From the NCBI RefSeq assembly GCF_000013445.1, contig NC_007796.1, positions 1,648,936 to 1,712,935 of the forward strand: 64,000 bases of DNA. Direction: 5' to 3'. The position numbers and the translations under genes were made by a program. Positions 17,891 to 26,757 of this stretch are shown piece after piece. The stretch's first letter is position 1; every line of letters begins with the position of its first letter. The DNA comes from Methanospirillum hungatei JF-1 (GTDB lineage: Archaea > Halobacteriota > Methanomicrobia > Methanomicrobiales > Methanospirillaceae). Under the pieces are notes generated by a model that worked only from the letters and a program-made list of their open reading frames with translations, did not search any database and was not told the origin of the DNA.

Positions 17891-19747
17891 TTACCCAAGT
17901 GTCACAACTAGCATTGCTTCTGCATCCTGCAGTGATCCGGTGGGATTCCCGTAATAATATGAGACAGTATCTCCGGCCATGAGTAAGTAGAGATTCAGAC
18001 CATCGGTTTTTGGTTCTGCATAATCTTCCAGAAGTTCTCCATTTACTCTGACAAACCACACTTTTGTTGCTGTGTTGAAAAATTCATTAATTCCTTCCAG
18101 AATTAAGATGCCTCCCTTATGCATACCACGGTCATCTATACACAGATTCTGTATCTTTTTATCTATAAGAAGCATGTGAAGGACCCCGAGCGGGGTGTTC
18201 ACCGGTATCTCGTACTCAATCCCAGAACTATCCGTGACATTAACTGTTCCCTCCGGGAGGGCAAGTACACCTGAATAGAGCATCCGGTTATCCTCTTTCT
18301 CTGCAGCGGGTGTTGGTTTAGGGAGTTCTTCAACCAGATCCGTGATATTGGAAATATTTCCGGTTTCATTCACCGGTTCCTTCGTGGGTGTCAAAACCAG
18401 GGGAACTTCTGCCAGGGGAGTGGGAACAGGACTCGGAACAGCGGTAGCATCTACAACCGGAACAGCAGTAGGAACAGGACTCGGAACAGCAGGAGCATCT
18501 ACAACCGGAACAGCAGTGGGAACAGGACTCGGAACAGCGGTAGCATCTACAACCGGAACCACAGGGGGAACAGGACTCGGAACAGCGGTAGCATCTACAA
18601 CCGGAACAGCAGTGGGAACAGGACTCGGAACGGTAGGAGCATCTACAACCGGAACCACGGTGGGAACAGGACTCGGAACAGCGGTAGCATCTACAACCGG
18701 AACAGCAGTGGGAACAGGACTCGGAACGGCAGGAGCATCTACAACCGGAACCACGGTGGGAACAGGACTCGGAACAGCGGTGGCCTCTACAACCGGAACC
18801 ACGGTGGGAACAGGACTCGGAACAGCGGTGACCTCTACAACCGGAACCACGGTGGGAACAGGACTCGGAACAGCGGTGGCCTCTACAACCGGAACCACGG
18901 TGGGAACAGGACTCGGAACAGCGGTGACCTCTACAACCGGAACAGCAGTGGGAACAGGACTCGGAACAGCGGTGACCTCTACAACCGGAACAGCAGTGGG
19001 AACAGGACTCGGAACAGCGGTGACCTCTACAACCGGAACAGCAGTGGGAACAGGACTCGGAACAGCGGTGACCTCTACAACCGGAACAGCAGTGGGAACA
19101 GGACTCGGAACAGCGGTGGCCTCTACAACCGGAACCACGGTGGGAACGGGGGTTGATACGACAGGCATCTGTGAAATAACATACTGACCCATCATGGCAG
19201 AAGGAGAGACAAATTGCATCACCCCATTCTTGCTCCCCACCTGAACCCAGATAAGGGCTTTTGCAGCACTGGCAGGCAGGGTCGGATCACCGTACGCGAA
19301 AAGAACGTCATCTCCATCCTTCAGGAGATAGGTATTCAGACCTTCTACAGAAGGAAGAAGGTATTCTCTCAGCTGAACACCATTCACCAGGACAAACCAG
19401 GCATCATGTTCAGTCACCTGATATGAATTTACCCCGTCAAGGGTGAAAATACCCCGTTTATCAATCAGCTCATCCCCAATCCGATAACTGGAAATCATAC
19501 CAGTCCCGGCCAGTGCCTGGATAATCCCCACCGGTGTCATAGCAGGAATCTGATACAAAGCCCCTGAATCAGCCCGAATTGACACATTTCCATCCCCATA
19601 TGGAATCTGACCGGAAAAGATCACAACCTGGTTCTGCACCTGCTGAACAGGATTTCCTGCACTACAACAGGATGGAAGGATCATACAGAACATAAGAATG
19701 ATCAGGATACCCGGTACCCATGCCCTCATACTACCCCTTTCCCTCAT
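17891..19747 (-). CDS. secreted protein: two DUF4430-like domains joined by a 15-unit Pro/Val repeat linker
   Basis: 618 residues. A signal peptide (about 7-30; WVPGILIILMFCMILPSC) leads to an N-terminal beta-rich domain ending YLLKDGDDVLFAYGDP. Fifteen 16-residue units of the type VPTAVPVVEVTAVPSP follow, then a second domain of the same kind (YLLMAGDTVSYYYGNP near the end). Both domains share the order WFV-VNG-L--Y, GLN-YLL-DGD, Y-YG-PT, as in DUF4430/beta-grasp ligand-binding proteins. LPSC could be a weak lipobox. The linker is probably extended and flexible, possibly glycosylated. A second start at 19729 is equally good. The DUF4430 label is moderately sure. Confidence 0.85.
   Translation of the reverse strand: MRERGSMRAWVPGILIILMFCMILPSCCSAGNPVQQVQNQVVIFSGQIPYGDGNVSIRADSGALYQIPAMTPVGIIQALAGTGMISSYRIGDELIDKRGIFTLDGVNSYQVTEHDAWFVLVNGVQLREYLLPSVEGLNTYLLKDGDDVLFAYGDPTLPASAAKALIWVQVGSKNGVMQFVSPSAMMGQYVISQMPVVSTPVPTVVPVVEATAVPSPVPTAVPVVEVTAVPSPVPTAVPVVEVTAVPSPVPTAVPVVEVTAVPSPVPTAVPVVEVTAVPSPVPTVVPVVEATAVPSPVPTVVPVVEVTAVPSPVPTVVPVVEATAVPSPVPTVVPVVDAPAVPSPVPTAVPVVDATAVPSPVPTVVPVVDAPTVPSPVPTAVPVVDATAVPSPVPPVVPVVDATAVPSPVPTAVPVVDAPAVPSPVPTAVPVVDATAVPSPVPTPLAEVPLVLTPTKEPVNETGNISNITDLVEELPKPTPAAEKEDNRMLYSGVLALPEGTVNVTDSSGIEYEIPVNTPLGVLHMLLIDKKIQNLCIDDRGMHKGGILILEGINEFFNTATKVWFVRVNGELLEDYAEPKTDGLNLYLLMAGDTVSYYYGNPTGSLQDAEAMLVVTLG
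18421..19140. repeat. tandem array of fifteen 48-bp units
   Basis: A 48-bp in-frame repeat fills exactly 720 bases inside the secreted protein gene and codes 16 residues per unit. The seven units at 18421-18756 encode VVDA; the eight at 18757-19140 encode VVEA or VVEV. Units differ by few bases, mostly at the same positions, indicating recent unequal crossing-over and probable copy-number variation. Confidence 0.97.
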
Positions 19748-19925
19748 CTGGTTCCCATCTCCTCGTATATCACATGCAATGGCTGTAAGAATGGTAGTCG
19801 GCTGAATATATAAGCGATTTGGCTGATGCTCTGATTTTCAAACAAAAAGACGGTGTTCTGTGAGAAAAAACCGATCCATACAGGCAACTTTTATATAAAG
19901 CGGCAGATATTGATAGTGTAGATAC
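19748..19925. promoter_or_regulatory. divergent promoter region with two TATA boxes
   Basis: On the plus strand TTTTATATAAAG at about 19889-19900 lies some 26-35 bases before the ATG at 19926, so that transcript should be leaderless or nearly so. On the minus strand TTATATATTC at about 19804-19813 fits a start near 19780 for the repeat-containing secreted protein. Confidence 0.55.
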
Positions 19926-20441
19926 ATGGAATTCGAGGCATCAGGATTACTATTCAGGAAAGTCGCCCTCCCTGACCACCTGCCTGGATCCTTGTTCCTG
20001 CATCCTATGCCTGGCAGGTACGAAGACATAGGGACCTTTCTAGCAGAACTGGAAAAACGAAATATTCAGACGATAATCTCTCTTCCCTGCTTTGATGAGA
20101 TTGCCAGCATATCTCCAGAGTACATGAAACTAATCAGGGATGAAGATCGGGCAATTACCATCGACTGCTTCCCGATTTCAGATTTCGGAGTTCCGGAGCG
20201 CCCTGATGACCTTCTGAAACTGGCAAAAAAATATGCAGAATACCTCAAAAAAGGAGATTCTATCCTTGTTCACTGCCGGATGGGGATAGGAAGAACCGGG
20301 CTTTTTGCTGTCGCTCTGCTCATGGCATCAGGAATTGAAAGACCTCTTGCGGAAAAGATAGTGCGGAGTGCAGGAGCCGGGCCGCAAACCCGGACCCAGG
20401 CTGACTTTTTACTATGGGCAGAACAGGCACTGAGAGAATAA
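19926..20441 (+). CDS. dual-specificity protein phosphatase family protein
   Basis: 171 residues, cytoplasmic. The phosphatase loop is VHCRMGIGRTG, with nucleophile Cys117 and Arg123 (HCX5R). PISDFGVP supplies the likely general-acid Asp about 30-35 residues earlier. The length fits a compact cysteine phosphatase of the PTP/DSP superfamily acting on phosphoprotein or another phosphate ester; the substrate cannot be told. A strong TATA box just upstream suggests a leaderless message. It converges with the TPR protein. Confidence 0.93.
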   Translation: MEFEASGLLFRKVALPDHLPGSLFLHPMPGRYEDIGTFLAELEKRNIQTIISLPCFDEIASISPEYMKLIRDEDRAITIDCFPISDFGVPERPDDLLKLAKKYAEYLKKGDSILVHCRMGIGRTGLFAVALLMASGIERPLAEKIVRSAGAGPQTRTQADFLLWAEQALRE

Positions 20442-20476
20442 ACCCCCGGATTGCCAAATACAGAAAAAGTAGGATT

Positions 20477-23400
20477 TCAGGCCTTCTTCTGCTGTAGGTA
20501 CCGCATCTTCCTTGAGAGCATCAGTCCGACAGAAGGGTCACCACCTAAAGAGAACGCCCGCTCATGGGCAACGGCAGCCTCTTCAAACCGGCCTGCATTT
20601 TGTAACGAATCCCCTTTTAAAAACCAGGCTTTGGCATTGGTATCATCAAGAGCCAGAATCCGGTCAAATGCTGCCGCAGCGGCATTATGATCTGCAGTCA
20701 TCCAGAGCAGCTCTGCATACAACGACCATGCCTCAGTACTCTCCGGAGTTTTATCAATGAGCCGGCGAACAAGTGACAGTCCTTCTGCATATGAATCAGC
20801 CTCATAGAGGGATTTTACCCTTGCCAGCATCAGACCGGGATCATCAGGGATCTGCCGGAGTGCCTCTTCCACCGCCTGAGCTGCTTCATCCTCTCTCCCA
20901 AGCGTCTGTTCAATCTCTGCCTTCAATTTCCAGGCTTCGGCATTCTCCGGGTTCTGTTCGATAACCTGATCCAGCGGAGGTATTGCCGTCAGCAACTCAC
21001 CGGATTTAATCAGACTTTGTGCATACCTGAAGAGAAGATCCATATCATCCGGACGATAAAGGATCGCCTGGGAGAGGGCAGCACTTGCAGATTCATACTT
21101 CCCCTGATGAAACAGAGCCTTCCCTTTCATCTCCCAGATCTCAGGATCATCCGGAACCACTTCAAGATACTGGTCAAACCGTGGAAGAGACTTGTCACAT
21201 TTCCCGGTCTTATACAGGGCTACCCCCAGTTTTCGTATGAGATCTGGATCATCCTGTAGGAACTCTGCTGCTTTCAGGTAGGATTCACAAGCCTGATCAT
21301 ATTGCTGCAGACTATCATGGGCCGCCCCTTTCCGTTTCCATAACTCACCATTCAGCGGATCAAACCCGAGGACCTTGTCGATAACCGATATGGCCTCCGG
21401 ATATTTCTCTGCTTCATAGAGGACAATCGCCTGCAAAGATAAGAGTTTTTTATTATTCGGGGCATATTTACACGCCTCAGTAAGAGCATTCGCAGCCTCA
21501 TCAAACAACCCTTGGGCACGTTCAATCTCTGCCCGCATCCTCCAGAGATCAGGATTCTTCTCATCCTTGACCAGCAGGCGGGTGACACGACTATATGCTT
21601 CCCTGAACTGACCGGTGTGATACAAAGCACGCATGTATCCGGTAAGAACCTCAGTATCACTCGCATCAGGCTCACTGATGGCAGCATATGTCTGACAGGC
21701 ACCCCGGAATGAACCCAGAGCAACCTGGATCTTTGCCTTCAGTTTTAATATCTCATTGTTTGACGGAGAGAGATCAAGGGCCTTTCCAACAGACTGCAGG
21801 GCATCTGCATACGCCTTCCTGGTATGCTGGACATCCGCAAGCAGATACCAGGCATCAGCAGACTGATCATTTAACTGGAGCGAATGTTTCAGAATAAATT
21901 CTGCTTTCTGAAGTTCATGTAATGCGACAAGTGCCTTCCCATGATAATACCAGGCCTGATCATCATCCGGATGATTATCTTCCACTCCCTCAAATGCGGT
22001 TATTGCCTCGGTAAACTGATAGAGCTCAAGGAGGGTCAGACCGGCCCAGAAAAGGGCATCAGTATGGTCCTTGTCCAGCTTTAATGTCTCTCTGAAATGA
22101 TGCAGGGCTGCCTCATATTGTTTCAACTCATACTGGGCAACACCAAGAAGGAAGAGAACCTCTGCATCAGGTCCGAACAATTCAATAAACCGCTCTGATG
22201 CCTTGATAAGTTTCTGGTTTTCATGTTCATAGGCCAGAGCATTCAGGTATATCAGCCAGCTGTCAGAGGGGATCGGACCGAATTTACATGCACGCTCAAA
22301 CGAATGAACCGACTGATGATATTCTCCCAGCTCAAAGCTGGTAATCGCATGGTTAATCCATGACTCCGGCTTTGCATTCTTTGTCTCTGCAGCATGTTCG
22401 AATGATTCAAGAGCCGCCGGGTGACTGTCAAGCAGCCGGAGAGCAAGTCCACGCTGATTCCAGGCGGTTGGGTTTTCAGGATCAAGTTCCAGGGCTTTTT
22501 CATATGCAGCAATTGCTTCCTGGTACTGTCCGCGTTCAATCTGGGTATCCCCAAGCATGATCCAGATGTTTACTTTCCGGGGACTGAGCTGGGCTGCATG
22601 GGTGTATGCAGCTGCTGCCCGGCTGAATTCATACTGGGCAACGGCGACCATTCCGATACCAACCCAGGAGTTGACATTTTTCGGATTGAGTTTTAAGGAC
22701 TGCTGGAAGGATTTCATGGCATCCTTGTACCATTTAAGTTTATAGAGGGCAGCACCATGATTATGCCAGACGGAGGGATTGTCTTTTCCCAGTTGCAATG
22801 CCCGGTTAAATGCCTGGAGAGCACTATCATACTTCTTCAGATGCATCAAAGTAAGGCCATGATTATTGTAAAAGGTGACCGACTCCTGGCCTTCATTGAT
22901 GATCTGGTTTAATATATCGGTGACGGCAGCCTTATCATCAGATAACTCGGCTTTCAGGATTGAGTACGAGTACCGGGTATCAAGATCCCAGGGTTCAAGC
23001 TTCAGCACGTGCTCATATGCACTGGTAGCCTGAGGGATATCACCTGAATCTGCAAGCAGGTCTGCTATCATTCGCCAGGCATCAGCATAGTCCGGATCGA
23101 TCTTTAGGGCTTTTTTCAGGGCATCGATCGCCTGTTCCCGCTCTTCAAGATGGACAAGAGTGTTTGCAAGGCCGAAAAATGCAACCGGATCATCTGGATT
23201 TATCTCAATGGCAAAGTAATAGGCATCAAGTGCGTCGGTATATTCTCCAAGCTGGACATGACAATAGCCTTTTAAAACCCAGACTTCCGCCTGTTCCGCC
23301 CCCCAGTCAATCGCCATGTCAAGGTCGGTGAGAGCTTCACGAAACTTGCCAAGTGCAAGATAGCAGGCACCCCGGTACATCCATCCCTGATCATTCTCAG

Positions 23401-23728
23401 ATTCACGCTCGACAAGCCGGGTTAAAACAGGGATGGCCTCTTTATACATGCCGACTTCATGCATCGACATACCAAGGCGAAGCTGGGCCTGCAGATTATC
23501 CGGATCGTACTTCAGAGCGTTCCGGTACATCTTCATGGCATCCCGGTGACGCTCCTGCTTTGCCAGAACTATTCCGGTCTGATACCAGAGTTCTGAGTTT
23601 TCAGGATCGATGCGAAGACCTTCTTTGAATGCATAGTACGCACGGTCCTGCTGATCCTTTTTGAGGAACGCCATCCCCATTGACAGCCATTTCTGAACTT
23701 TATCGGCCGTTCCAATCTCTTTTGCCAG
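20477..23728 (-). CDS. giant TPR-repeat protein, probable CTG start
   Basis: About 1083 residues, almost entirely tetratricopeptide repeats (roughly 32 units of 34). Typical units are AWYYHGKALVALHELQKAEF and AWNQRGLALRLLDSHPAALE. The first ATG (23680) would cut the first repeat after its conserved Trp. From CTG at 23728 the sequence reads AKEIGTADKVQKWLSMGMAF, restoring Trp4 and the rest of repeat 1. A strong ribosome site GGAGGAG lies at 23733-23739, six bases or so before CTG. No signal peptide or enzymatic domain is seen, so it is a cytoplasmic protein-protein interaction scaffold. Its partners are unknown. Confidence 0.88.
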   Translation of the reverse strand: MAKEIGTADKVQKWLSMGMAFLKKDQQDRAYYAFKEGLRIDPENSELWYQTGIVLAKQERHRDAMKMYRNALKYDPDNLQAQLRLGMSMHEVGMYKEAIPVLTRLVERESENDQGWMYRGACYLALGKFREALTDLDMAIDWGAEQAEVWVLKGYCHVQLGEYTDALDAYYFAIEINPDDPVAFFGLANTLVHLEEREQAIDALKKALKIDPDYADAWRMIADLLADSGDIPQATSAYEHVLKLEPWDLDTRYSYSILKAELSDDKAAVTDILNQIINEGQESVTFYNNHGLTLMHLKKYDSALQAFNRALQLGKDNPSVWHNHGAALYKLKWYKDAMKSFQQSLKLNPKNVNSWVGIGMVAVAQYEFSRAAAAYTHAAQLSPRKVNIWIMLGDTQIERGQYQEAIAAYEKALELDPENPTAWNQRGLALRLLDSHPAALESFEHAAETKNAKPESWINHAITSFELGEYHQSVHSFERACKFGPIPSDSWLIYLNALAYEHENQKLIKASERFIELFGPDAEVLFLLGVAQYELKQYEAALHHFRETLKLDKDHTDALFWAGLTLLELYQFTEAITAFEGVEDNHPDDDQAWYYHGKALVALHELQKAEFILKHSLQLNDQSADAWYLLADVQHTRKAYADALQSVGKALDLSPSNNEILKLKAKIQVALGSFRGACQTYAAISEPDASDTEVLTGYMRALYHTGQFREAYSRVTRLLVKDEKNPDLWRMRAEIERAQGLFDEAANALTEACKYAPNNKKLLSLQAIVLYEAEKYPEAISVIDKVLGFDPLNGELWKRKGAAHDSLQQYDQACESYLKAAEFLQDDPDLIRKLGVALYKTGKCDKSLPRFDQYLEVVPDDPEIWEMKGKALFHQGKYESASAALSQAILYRPDDMDLLFRYAQSLIKSGELLTAIPPLDQVIEQNPENAEAWKLKAEIEQTLGREDEAAQAVEEALRQIPDDPGLMLARVKSLYEADSYAEGLSLVRRLIDKTPESTEAWSLYAELLWMTADHNAAAAAFDRILALDDTNAKAWFLKGDSLQNAGRFEEAAVAHERAFSLGGDPSVGLMLSRKMRYLQQKKA

Positions 23729-24060
23729 AATTCTCCTCCAGGCTGACCTCTACCGGAGATACTCACTCTCTAAAAAATCTGCATATGATAGGTGGATGAC
23801 ATGATACATTAAAGTACACAAACCCTGGAGTCCTGGTCCTGACAGGGAGGCCTCAGTCTTCCCCCTCATTGCCCGAATTTACCTTTCTTTGGGTATAAAA
23901 ACGATTGTATCCGGTCTCCTGCATCATCGCCAGGGATGAACACAAGGAGGGGAAGATCCATCCTGCTCTGCCTGCCGATACCGTGACAGAGTACCCCTTC
24001 CAGAACAGTACCCTCAAATCAGACTTACAGCAGACTTGAAGGGTTGGATCTGCCTGAACC
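23729..24060. other. gap with no supported gene
   Basis: About 330 bases between the ends/starts of two minus-strand genes. It should hold the promoter of the TPR gene. Small open frames are present on both strands, but none has a ribosome site or family pattern that I recognise. Confidence 0.5.
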
Positions 24061-24513
24061 TCACACTCTTTCAATGGTGCAGGTTATCCATTCCTGGTTA
24101 AAGGTCGGGGAATATTTATTGTAAAAGTTTATTGCCGGTTCATTCCATTCAAGCACCTGCCAGACCACCCCGTTCAGATTCTTCTTTCTGGCATCATCAA
24201 GAACGGCGTCAAATAGCATCTTACCAATTCCGCATCCCCTGAACTCTTCTGTTACGATGATATCTTCAAGATACAGCCGTTGTCCTTTCCATGTGGAATA
24301 CCGGATATAATAGAGAGCAAATCCGACAATATCATCATCGACTTCAGCAACGATCCCCCACCAGACCGGACAGGGACCAAACCCGGATTCTTCGAAATGC
24401 TCTAATGATACTTCAACTTCATGCAATGCACGTTCATATTCTGCAAGCTCCCTGATAAGTTCAAGGAGTTGTGGGCAGTCATTACGAACTGCAGGTCGGA
24501 TGGTTACGCTCAT
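24061..24513 (-). CDS. GNAT N-acetyltransferase, diamine/thialysine acetyltransferase-like
   Basis: 150 residues. The acetyl-CoA motif A is YLEDIIVTEEFRGCGIGKMLFDAV, preceded by VGFALYYIRYSTWKGQRLYLED, a stretch typical of the spermidine/spermine acetyltransferase (SSAT) branch. The end GVVWQVLEWNEPAINFYNKY also fits that branch. It would transfer acetyl from acetyl-CoA to a small amine; polyamine, thialysine or lysine derivatives are possible, and the substrate is not settled by sequence. It is divergent from the MarR regulator gene. Confidence 0.92.
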   Translation of the reverse strand: MSVTIRPAVRNDCPQLLELIRELAEYERALHEVEVSLEHFEESGFGPCPVWWGIVAEVDDDIVGFALYYIRYSTWKGQRLYLEDIIVTEEFRGCGIGKMLFDAVLDDARKKNLNGVVWQVLEWNEPAINFYNKYSPTFNQEWITCTIERV

Positions 24514-24590
24514 TTATCCATATTGTATTTGTCGCACCCTGATTATATTTGATAAAGCTCCAATAGCAAAGGGGTTAGGTAATAAAGCAC

Positions 24591-25076
24591 ATGACATCAC
24601 CAGAATCTTTTTCAGATCTTACCGATTTGCTCATCCGGGTCATCCATCAGGCTGTTGATATTGAAAAACACCCGGTGGATGTGGGGTATGGTGATGTTCT
24701 TTCTGCATCTGAAATCCATCTCATAGATATCGCCGGCAGATATCCGAAGGAAAAACTCTCTGAAATCGCAACACGACTGGGCATCACAAAAGGGGCAGTC
24801 ACCCAGATGGTCCAGAAGCTTGAGGAGAAGGGATACGTAAAGAGAGTCAGAAGCACTGAAAGCAAGAAGACCGTATATCTAGATCTCACTTCCAAGGGAA
24901 TGCAGGCGTTCCGATGGCACACCGATCTCCATTCCCGGCTTCAGGCAGACTTTTTGAAGGAGATATCAGATATGCCGGAAGAACAGATAGAGGGGGCGAT
25001 ATCCATCCTCCGGTGCTATGAAAAAATTCTCCAGAGAAGTATGGAGATCAGGGATAAATCTCCGGATTCAGAATAG
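24591..25076 (+). CDS. MarR-family transcriptional regulator
   Basis: 161 residues. The winged helix-turn-helix is clear: KLSEIATRLGITKGAVTQMVQKLEEKGYVKRVRSTESKKTVYLDLTSKG, with the wing SKKTVYLDLT. Flanking helices would form the dimer typical of MarR proteins, which respond to small ligands. A 13-bp palindrome at 25130-25142, just before the next gene, is a good operator candidate. The pair looks like a regulator controlling the acetyltransferase behind it. Confidence 0.94.
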   Translation: MTSPESFSDLTDLLIRVIHQAVDIEKHPVDVGYGDVLSASEIHLIDIAGRYPKEKLSEIATRLGITKGAVTQMVQKLEEKGYVKRVRSTESKKTVYLDLTSKGMQAFRWHTDLHSRLQADFLKEISDMPEEQIEGAISILRCYEKILQRSMEIRDKSPDSE

Positions 25077-25129
25077 GTCTCTAATCCTTACTCTGAATAT
25101 TGTGAAGGGAGCCGAATGAATTATGATAA

Positions 25130-25142
25130 TTTAGTAACTAAA
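25130..25142. promoter_or_regulatory. probable MarR operator in promoter of acetyltransferase gene
   Basis: TTTAGT-A-ACTAAA is a perfect inverted repeat. It lies directly after a TATA-like TTATGATAAT (25121-25130) and 14 bases before the ATG at 25156, so a bound dimer would block transcription. Assignment to the adjacent MarR protein is inference from position. Confidence 0.55.
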
Positions 25143-25155
25143 CTATTGTGAGACA

Positions 25156-25656
25156 ATGACACAGACACCTCATCTCATCTTTGCCTCGATCACCGAATCT
25201 GACAAAGAACCAGTCATCGCCCTGTTCAATTACTATATTGAACATACCAATGCTGCCTTTCTTGAGTCTCCGCTGCCATCATCATATTTCGATGTATTAC
25301 TGCCAGTCATTGAGCAGTACCCGTCCGTATCGGTAAAAGAGAACGGAGCACTCATCGGGTTTGGCTTGTTACGCCCCCATAATCCCATGCCAGCATTTCG
25401 AAATACTGCGGTCATCTCGTACTTCCTGGACCCTGCATATACCGGGAAGGGGATTGGATCAAAAATGCTGAATTTCTTGATCGAGAAAGCACGGGAAAAA
25501 GGCATCCGATCCATTCTTGCTGAAATATCATCCCTCAATCCGGGAAGTGTCAGGTTTCATGAGAAAAACGGGTTTATTCACCGGGGACGGTTTGAACGGG
25601 TGGGTGTGAAGAATGGAAAAGAATTTGATACGATCTGGATGCAAAAATCTTTGTAG
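25156..25656 (+). CDS. GNAT N-acetyltransferase, phosphinothricin-acetyltransferase-like
   Basis: 166 residues. The arrangement fits the PAT/MnaT branch: an N-terminal IALFNYYIEHTNAAF, acetyl-CoA site YFLDPAYTGKGIGSKMLNFL and SLNPGSVRFHEKNGFIHRGRFERVG. These enzymes acetylate small amines or amino acid analogues such as methionine derivatives. The MarR gene lies 79 bases upstream and a palindrome sits in the promoter, so expression is probably ligand-controlled. The substrate is unknown. Confidence 0.93.
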   Translation: MTQTPHLIFASITESDKEPVIALFNYYIEHTNAAFLESPLPSSYFDVLLPVIEQYPSVSVKENGALIGFGLLRPHNPMPAFRNTAVISYFLDPAYTGKGIGSKMLNFLIEKAREKGIRSILAEISSLNPGSVRFHEKNGFIHRGRFERVGVKNGKEFDTIWMQKSL

Positions 25657-25761
25657 AACTCGTTATCAAGCGTGAATACAGTATCACGAAGATATATAGC
25701 GGTTCTAGCGGAACCATCCACATCCTTTTCAAAGAGTTTTTTAATCAAAAACAAAAAAATT

Positions 25762-26001
25762 TTACAGTTCTTCGATGATCTTCATCCAATCCTTGCCGGT
25801 TTTGTGGGCAACATCTTTGATAATATTGGACAGGGTTCCTACTTTTAATGGATCGTGCAATGGAACAGTAATTCCGAACAGTTCACCGTGTACCACTCAT
25901 TCAAGACGAACATGACTTCCTGTTTGTCTGACTTTTGGAAACCCTATTGAAATTAGGTACGAGATAAGATCATTTCCAGATATATTTTAAGGTACTTTCA
26001 T
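25762..26001 (-). pseudogene. hicA: HicA-type toxin gene with two in-frame stops
   Basis: From ATG (complement 25999-26001) the frame reads MKVP, a TAA, then NISGNDLISYLISIGFPKVRQ, TGSHVRLE, a TGA, then VVHGELFGITVPLHDPLKVG and TLSNIIKDV to a normal stop. The GSHVRL and VPLHDPLKVGTL elements are those of HicA mRNA interferases, with the expected His in GSH. Full length is 79 codons, usual for HicA. Two stop codons should inactivate it. It overlaps the end of the HicB-like frame. Confidence 0.82.
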
Positions 26002-26229
26002 ACGGCAATAACAACATCCTTTACAATATGGAGTCTAATCAGACTGGGAATATCATCATCGCCAAAATGACACATTACCGCATCACGGACCATATCTCGA
26101 AGTTCATCAAGAGTATCGGCCTCTGTATAAATTGAATGAGTCACCGAACGAGCTACATAGCCTCCTTCATCAGATTCTTCTACAAGAAAAATGATCTCGG
26201 TATCTCTATGTTTTGTCAGTAATAATCAT
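25998..26229 (-). pseudogene. hicB: HicB-like antitoxin gene with frameshift
   Basis: ATG at complement 26227-26229 gives MIITDK and then a stop. Dropping one A from the run (complement of 26211-26214) restores KHRDTEIIFLVEESDEGGYV, ARSVTHSIYTEADTLDELRD and a C terminus IVKDVVIAV. The EESDEGGYVA pattern and TADTLDEL-like segment are those of HicB-type antitoxins with a short partial RNase H fold. The end overlaps the start of the hicA relic by four bases, the usual operon layout of such modules. Confidence 0.78.
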
Positions 26230-26757
26230 GTCAAATTCATTAGGGTACGCAAATATAAAAGATTTATACATATAGAGATGAAAACTGGTTAAAATTAGTA
26301 GTACTTAAAGAAAGGGGCCATATTTTTTCACCTTCAATAATAATTAATCAGTCGAATTGTAACAAATGTATTGACACATGCTCATCCATCAAATCATCTT
26401 AACAAGGGTAATGGAACCTTGAACCGTCACAAACATACCCATACACAAGTCTCCCGGTTCATTTTCCTCTTTTTGTGCCAAACGATTCATTGACCCGTAT
26501 GAACATGGTATCAGCAATTCCCACTAGTAACCTAAAGTCCGCCATTGACTTCAGTCCCTCAATAGGATTACACACTGTCATTATCTCATTTTTCCAAAAA
26601 TTTATTGGGATTATTTCTTTTTCCTGGGAAAGTTGAGTTATAGTATCTTTTCAGAACAGATTTGAGATATGGTCTCTTTCACAACTCTTTGATAGTCGCC
26701 ACGGTTACCATCAAACTTCCCGAATTCTTCCTTTCTGAAAATAAACCGAAATTGGAC
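26230..26757. other. AT-rich gap with unrecognised coding relics
   Basis: About 530 bases with no intact gene. The minus strand holds coding-like pieces in different frames: FRKEEFGKFDGNRGDYQRVV ending in a stop near 26650, then NPIEGLKSMADFRLLVGIAD with FIRVNESFGTKRGK ending near 26480. They look like one gene broken by frameshifts, but I do not recognise the family. A TATA-like ATATAAAAG (near 26262) is also present. Confidence 0.4.

Noticed and set aside
18342-19187. Plus-strand open frame of 281 codons rich in GTGLGTAV-type repeats
   Set aside because: It is the complement of the tandem array in the secreted protein gene; the opposite strand has a signal peptide, two flanking domains and normal codon use.
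23853-24074. 73-codon minus-strand frame after the GNAT gene
   Set aside because: Overlaps the end of the acetyltransferase, composition unlike a protein of this genome, no recognised motif.
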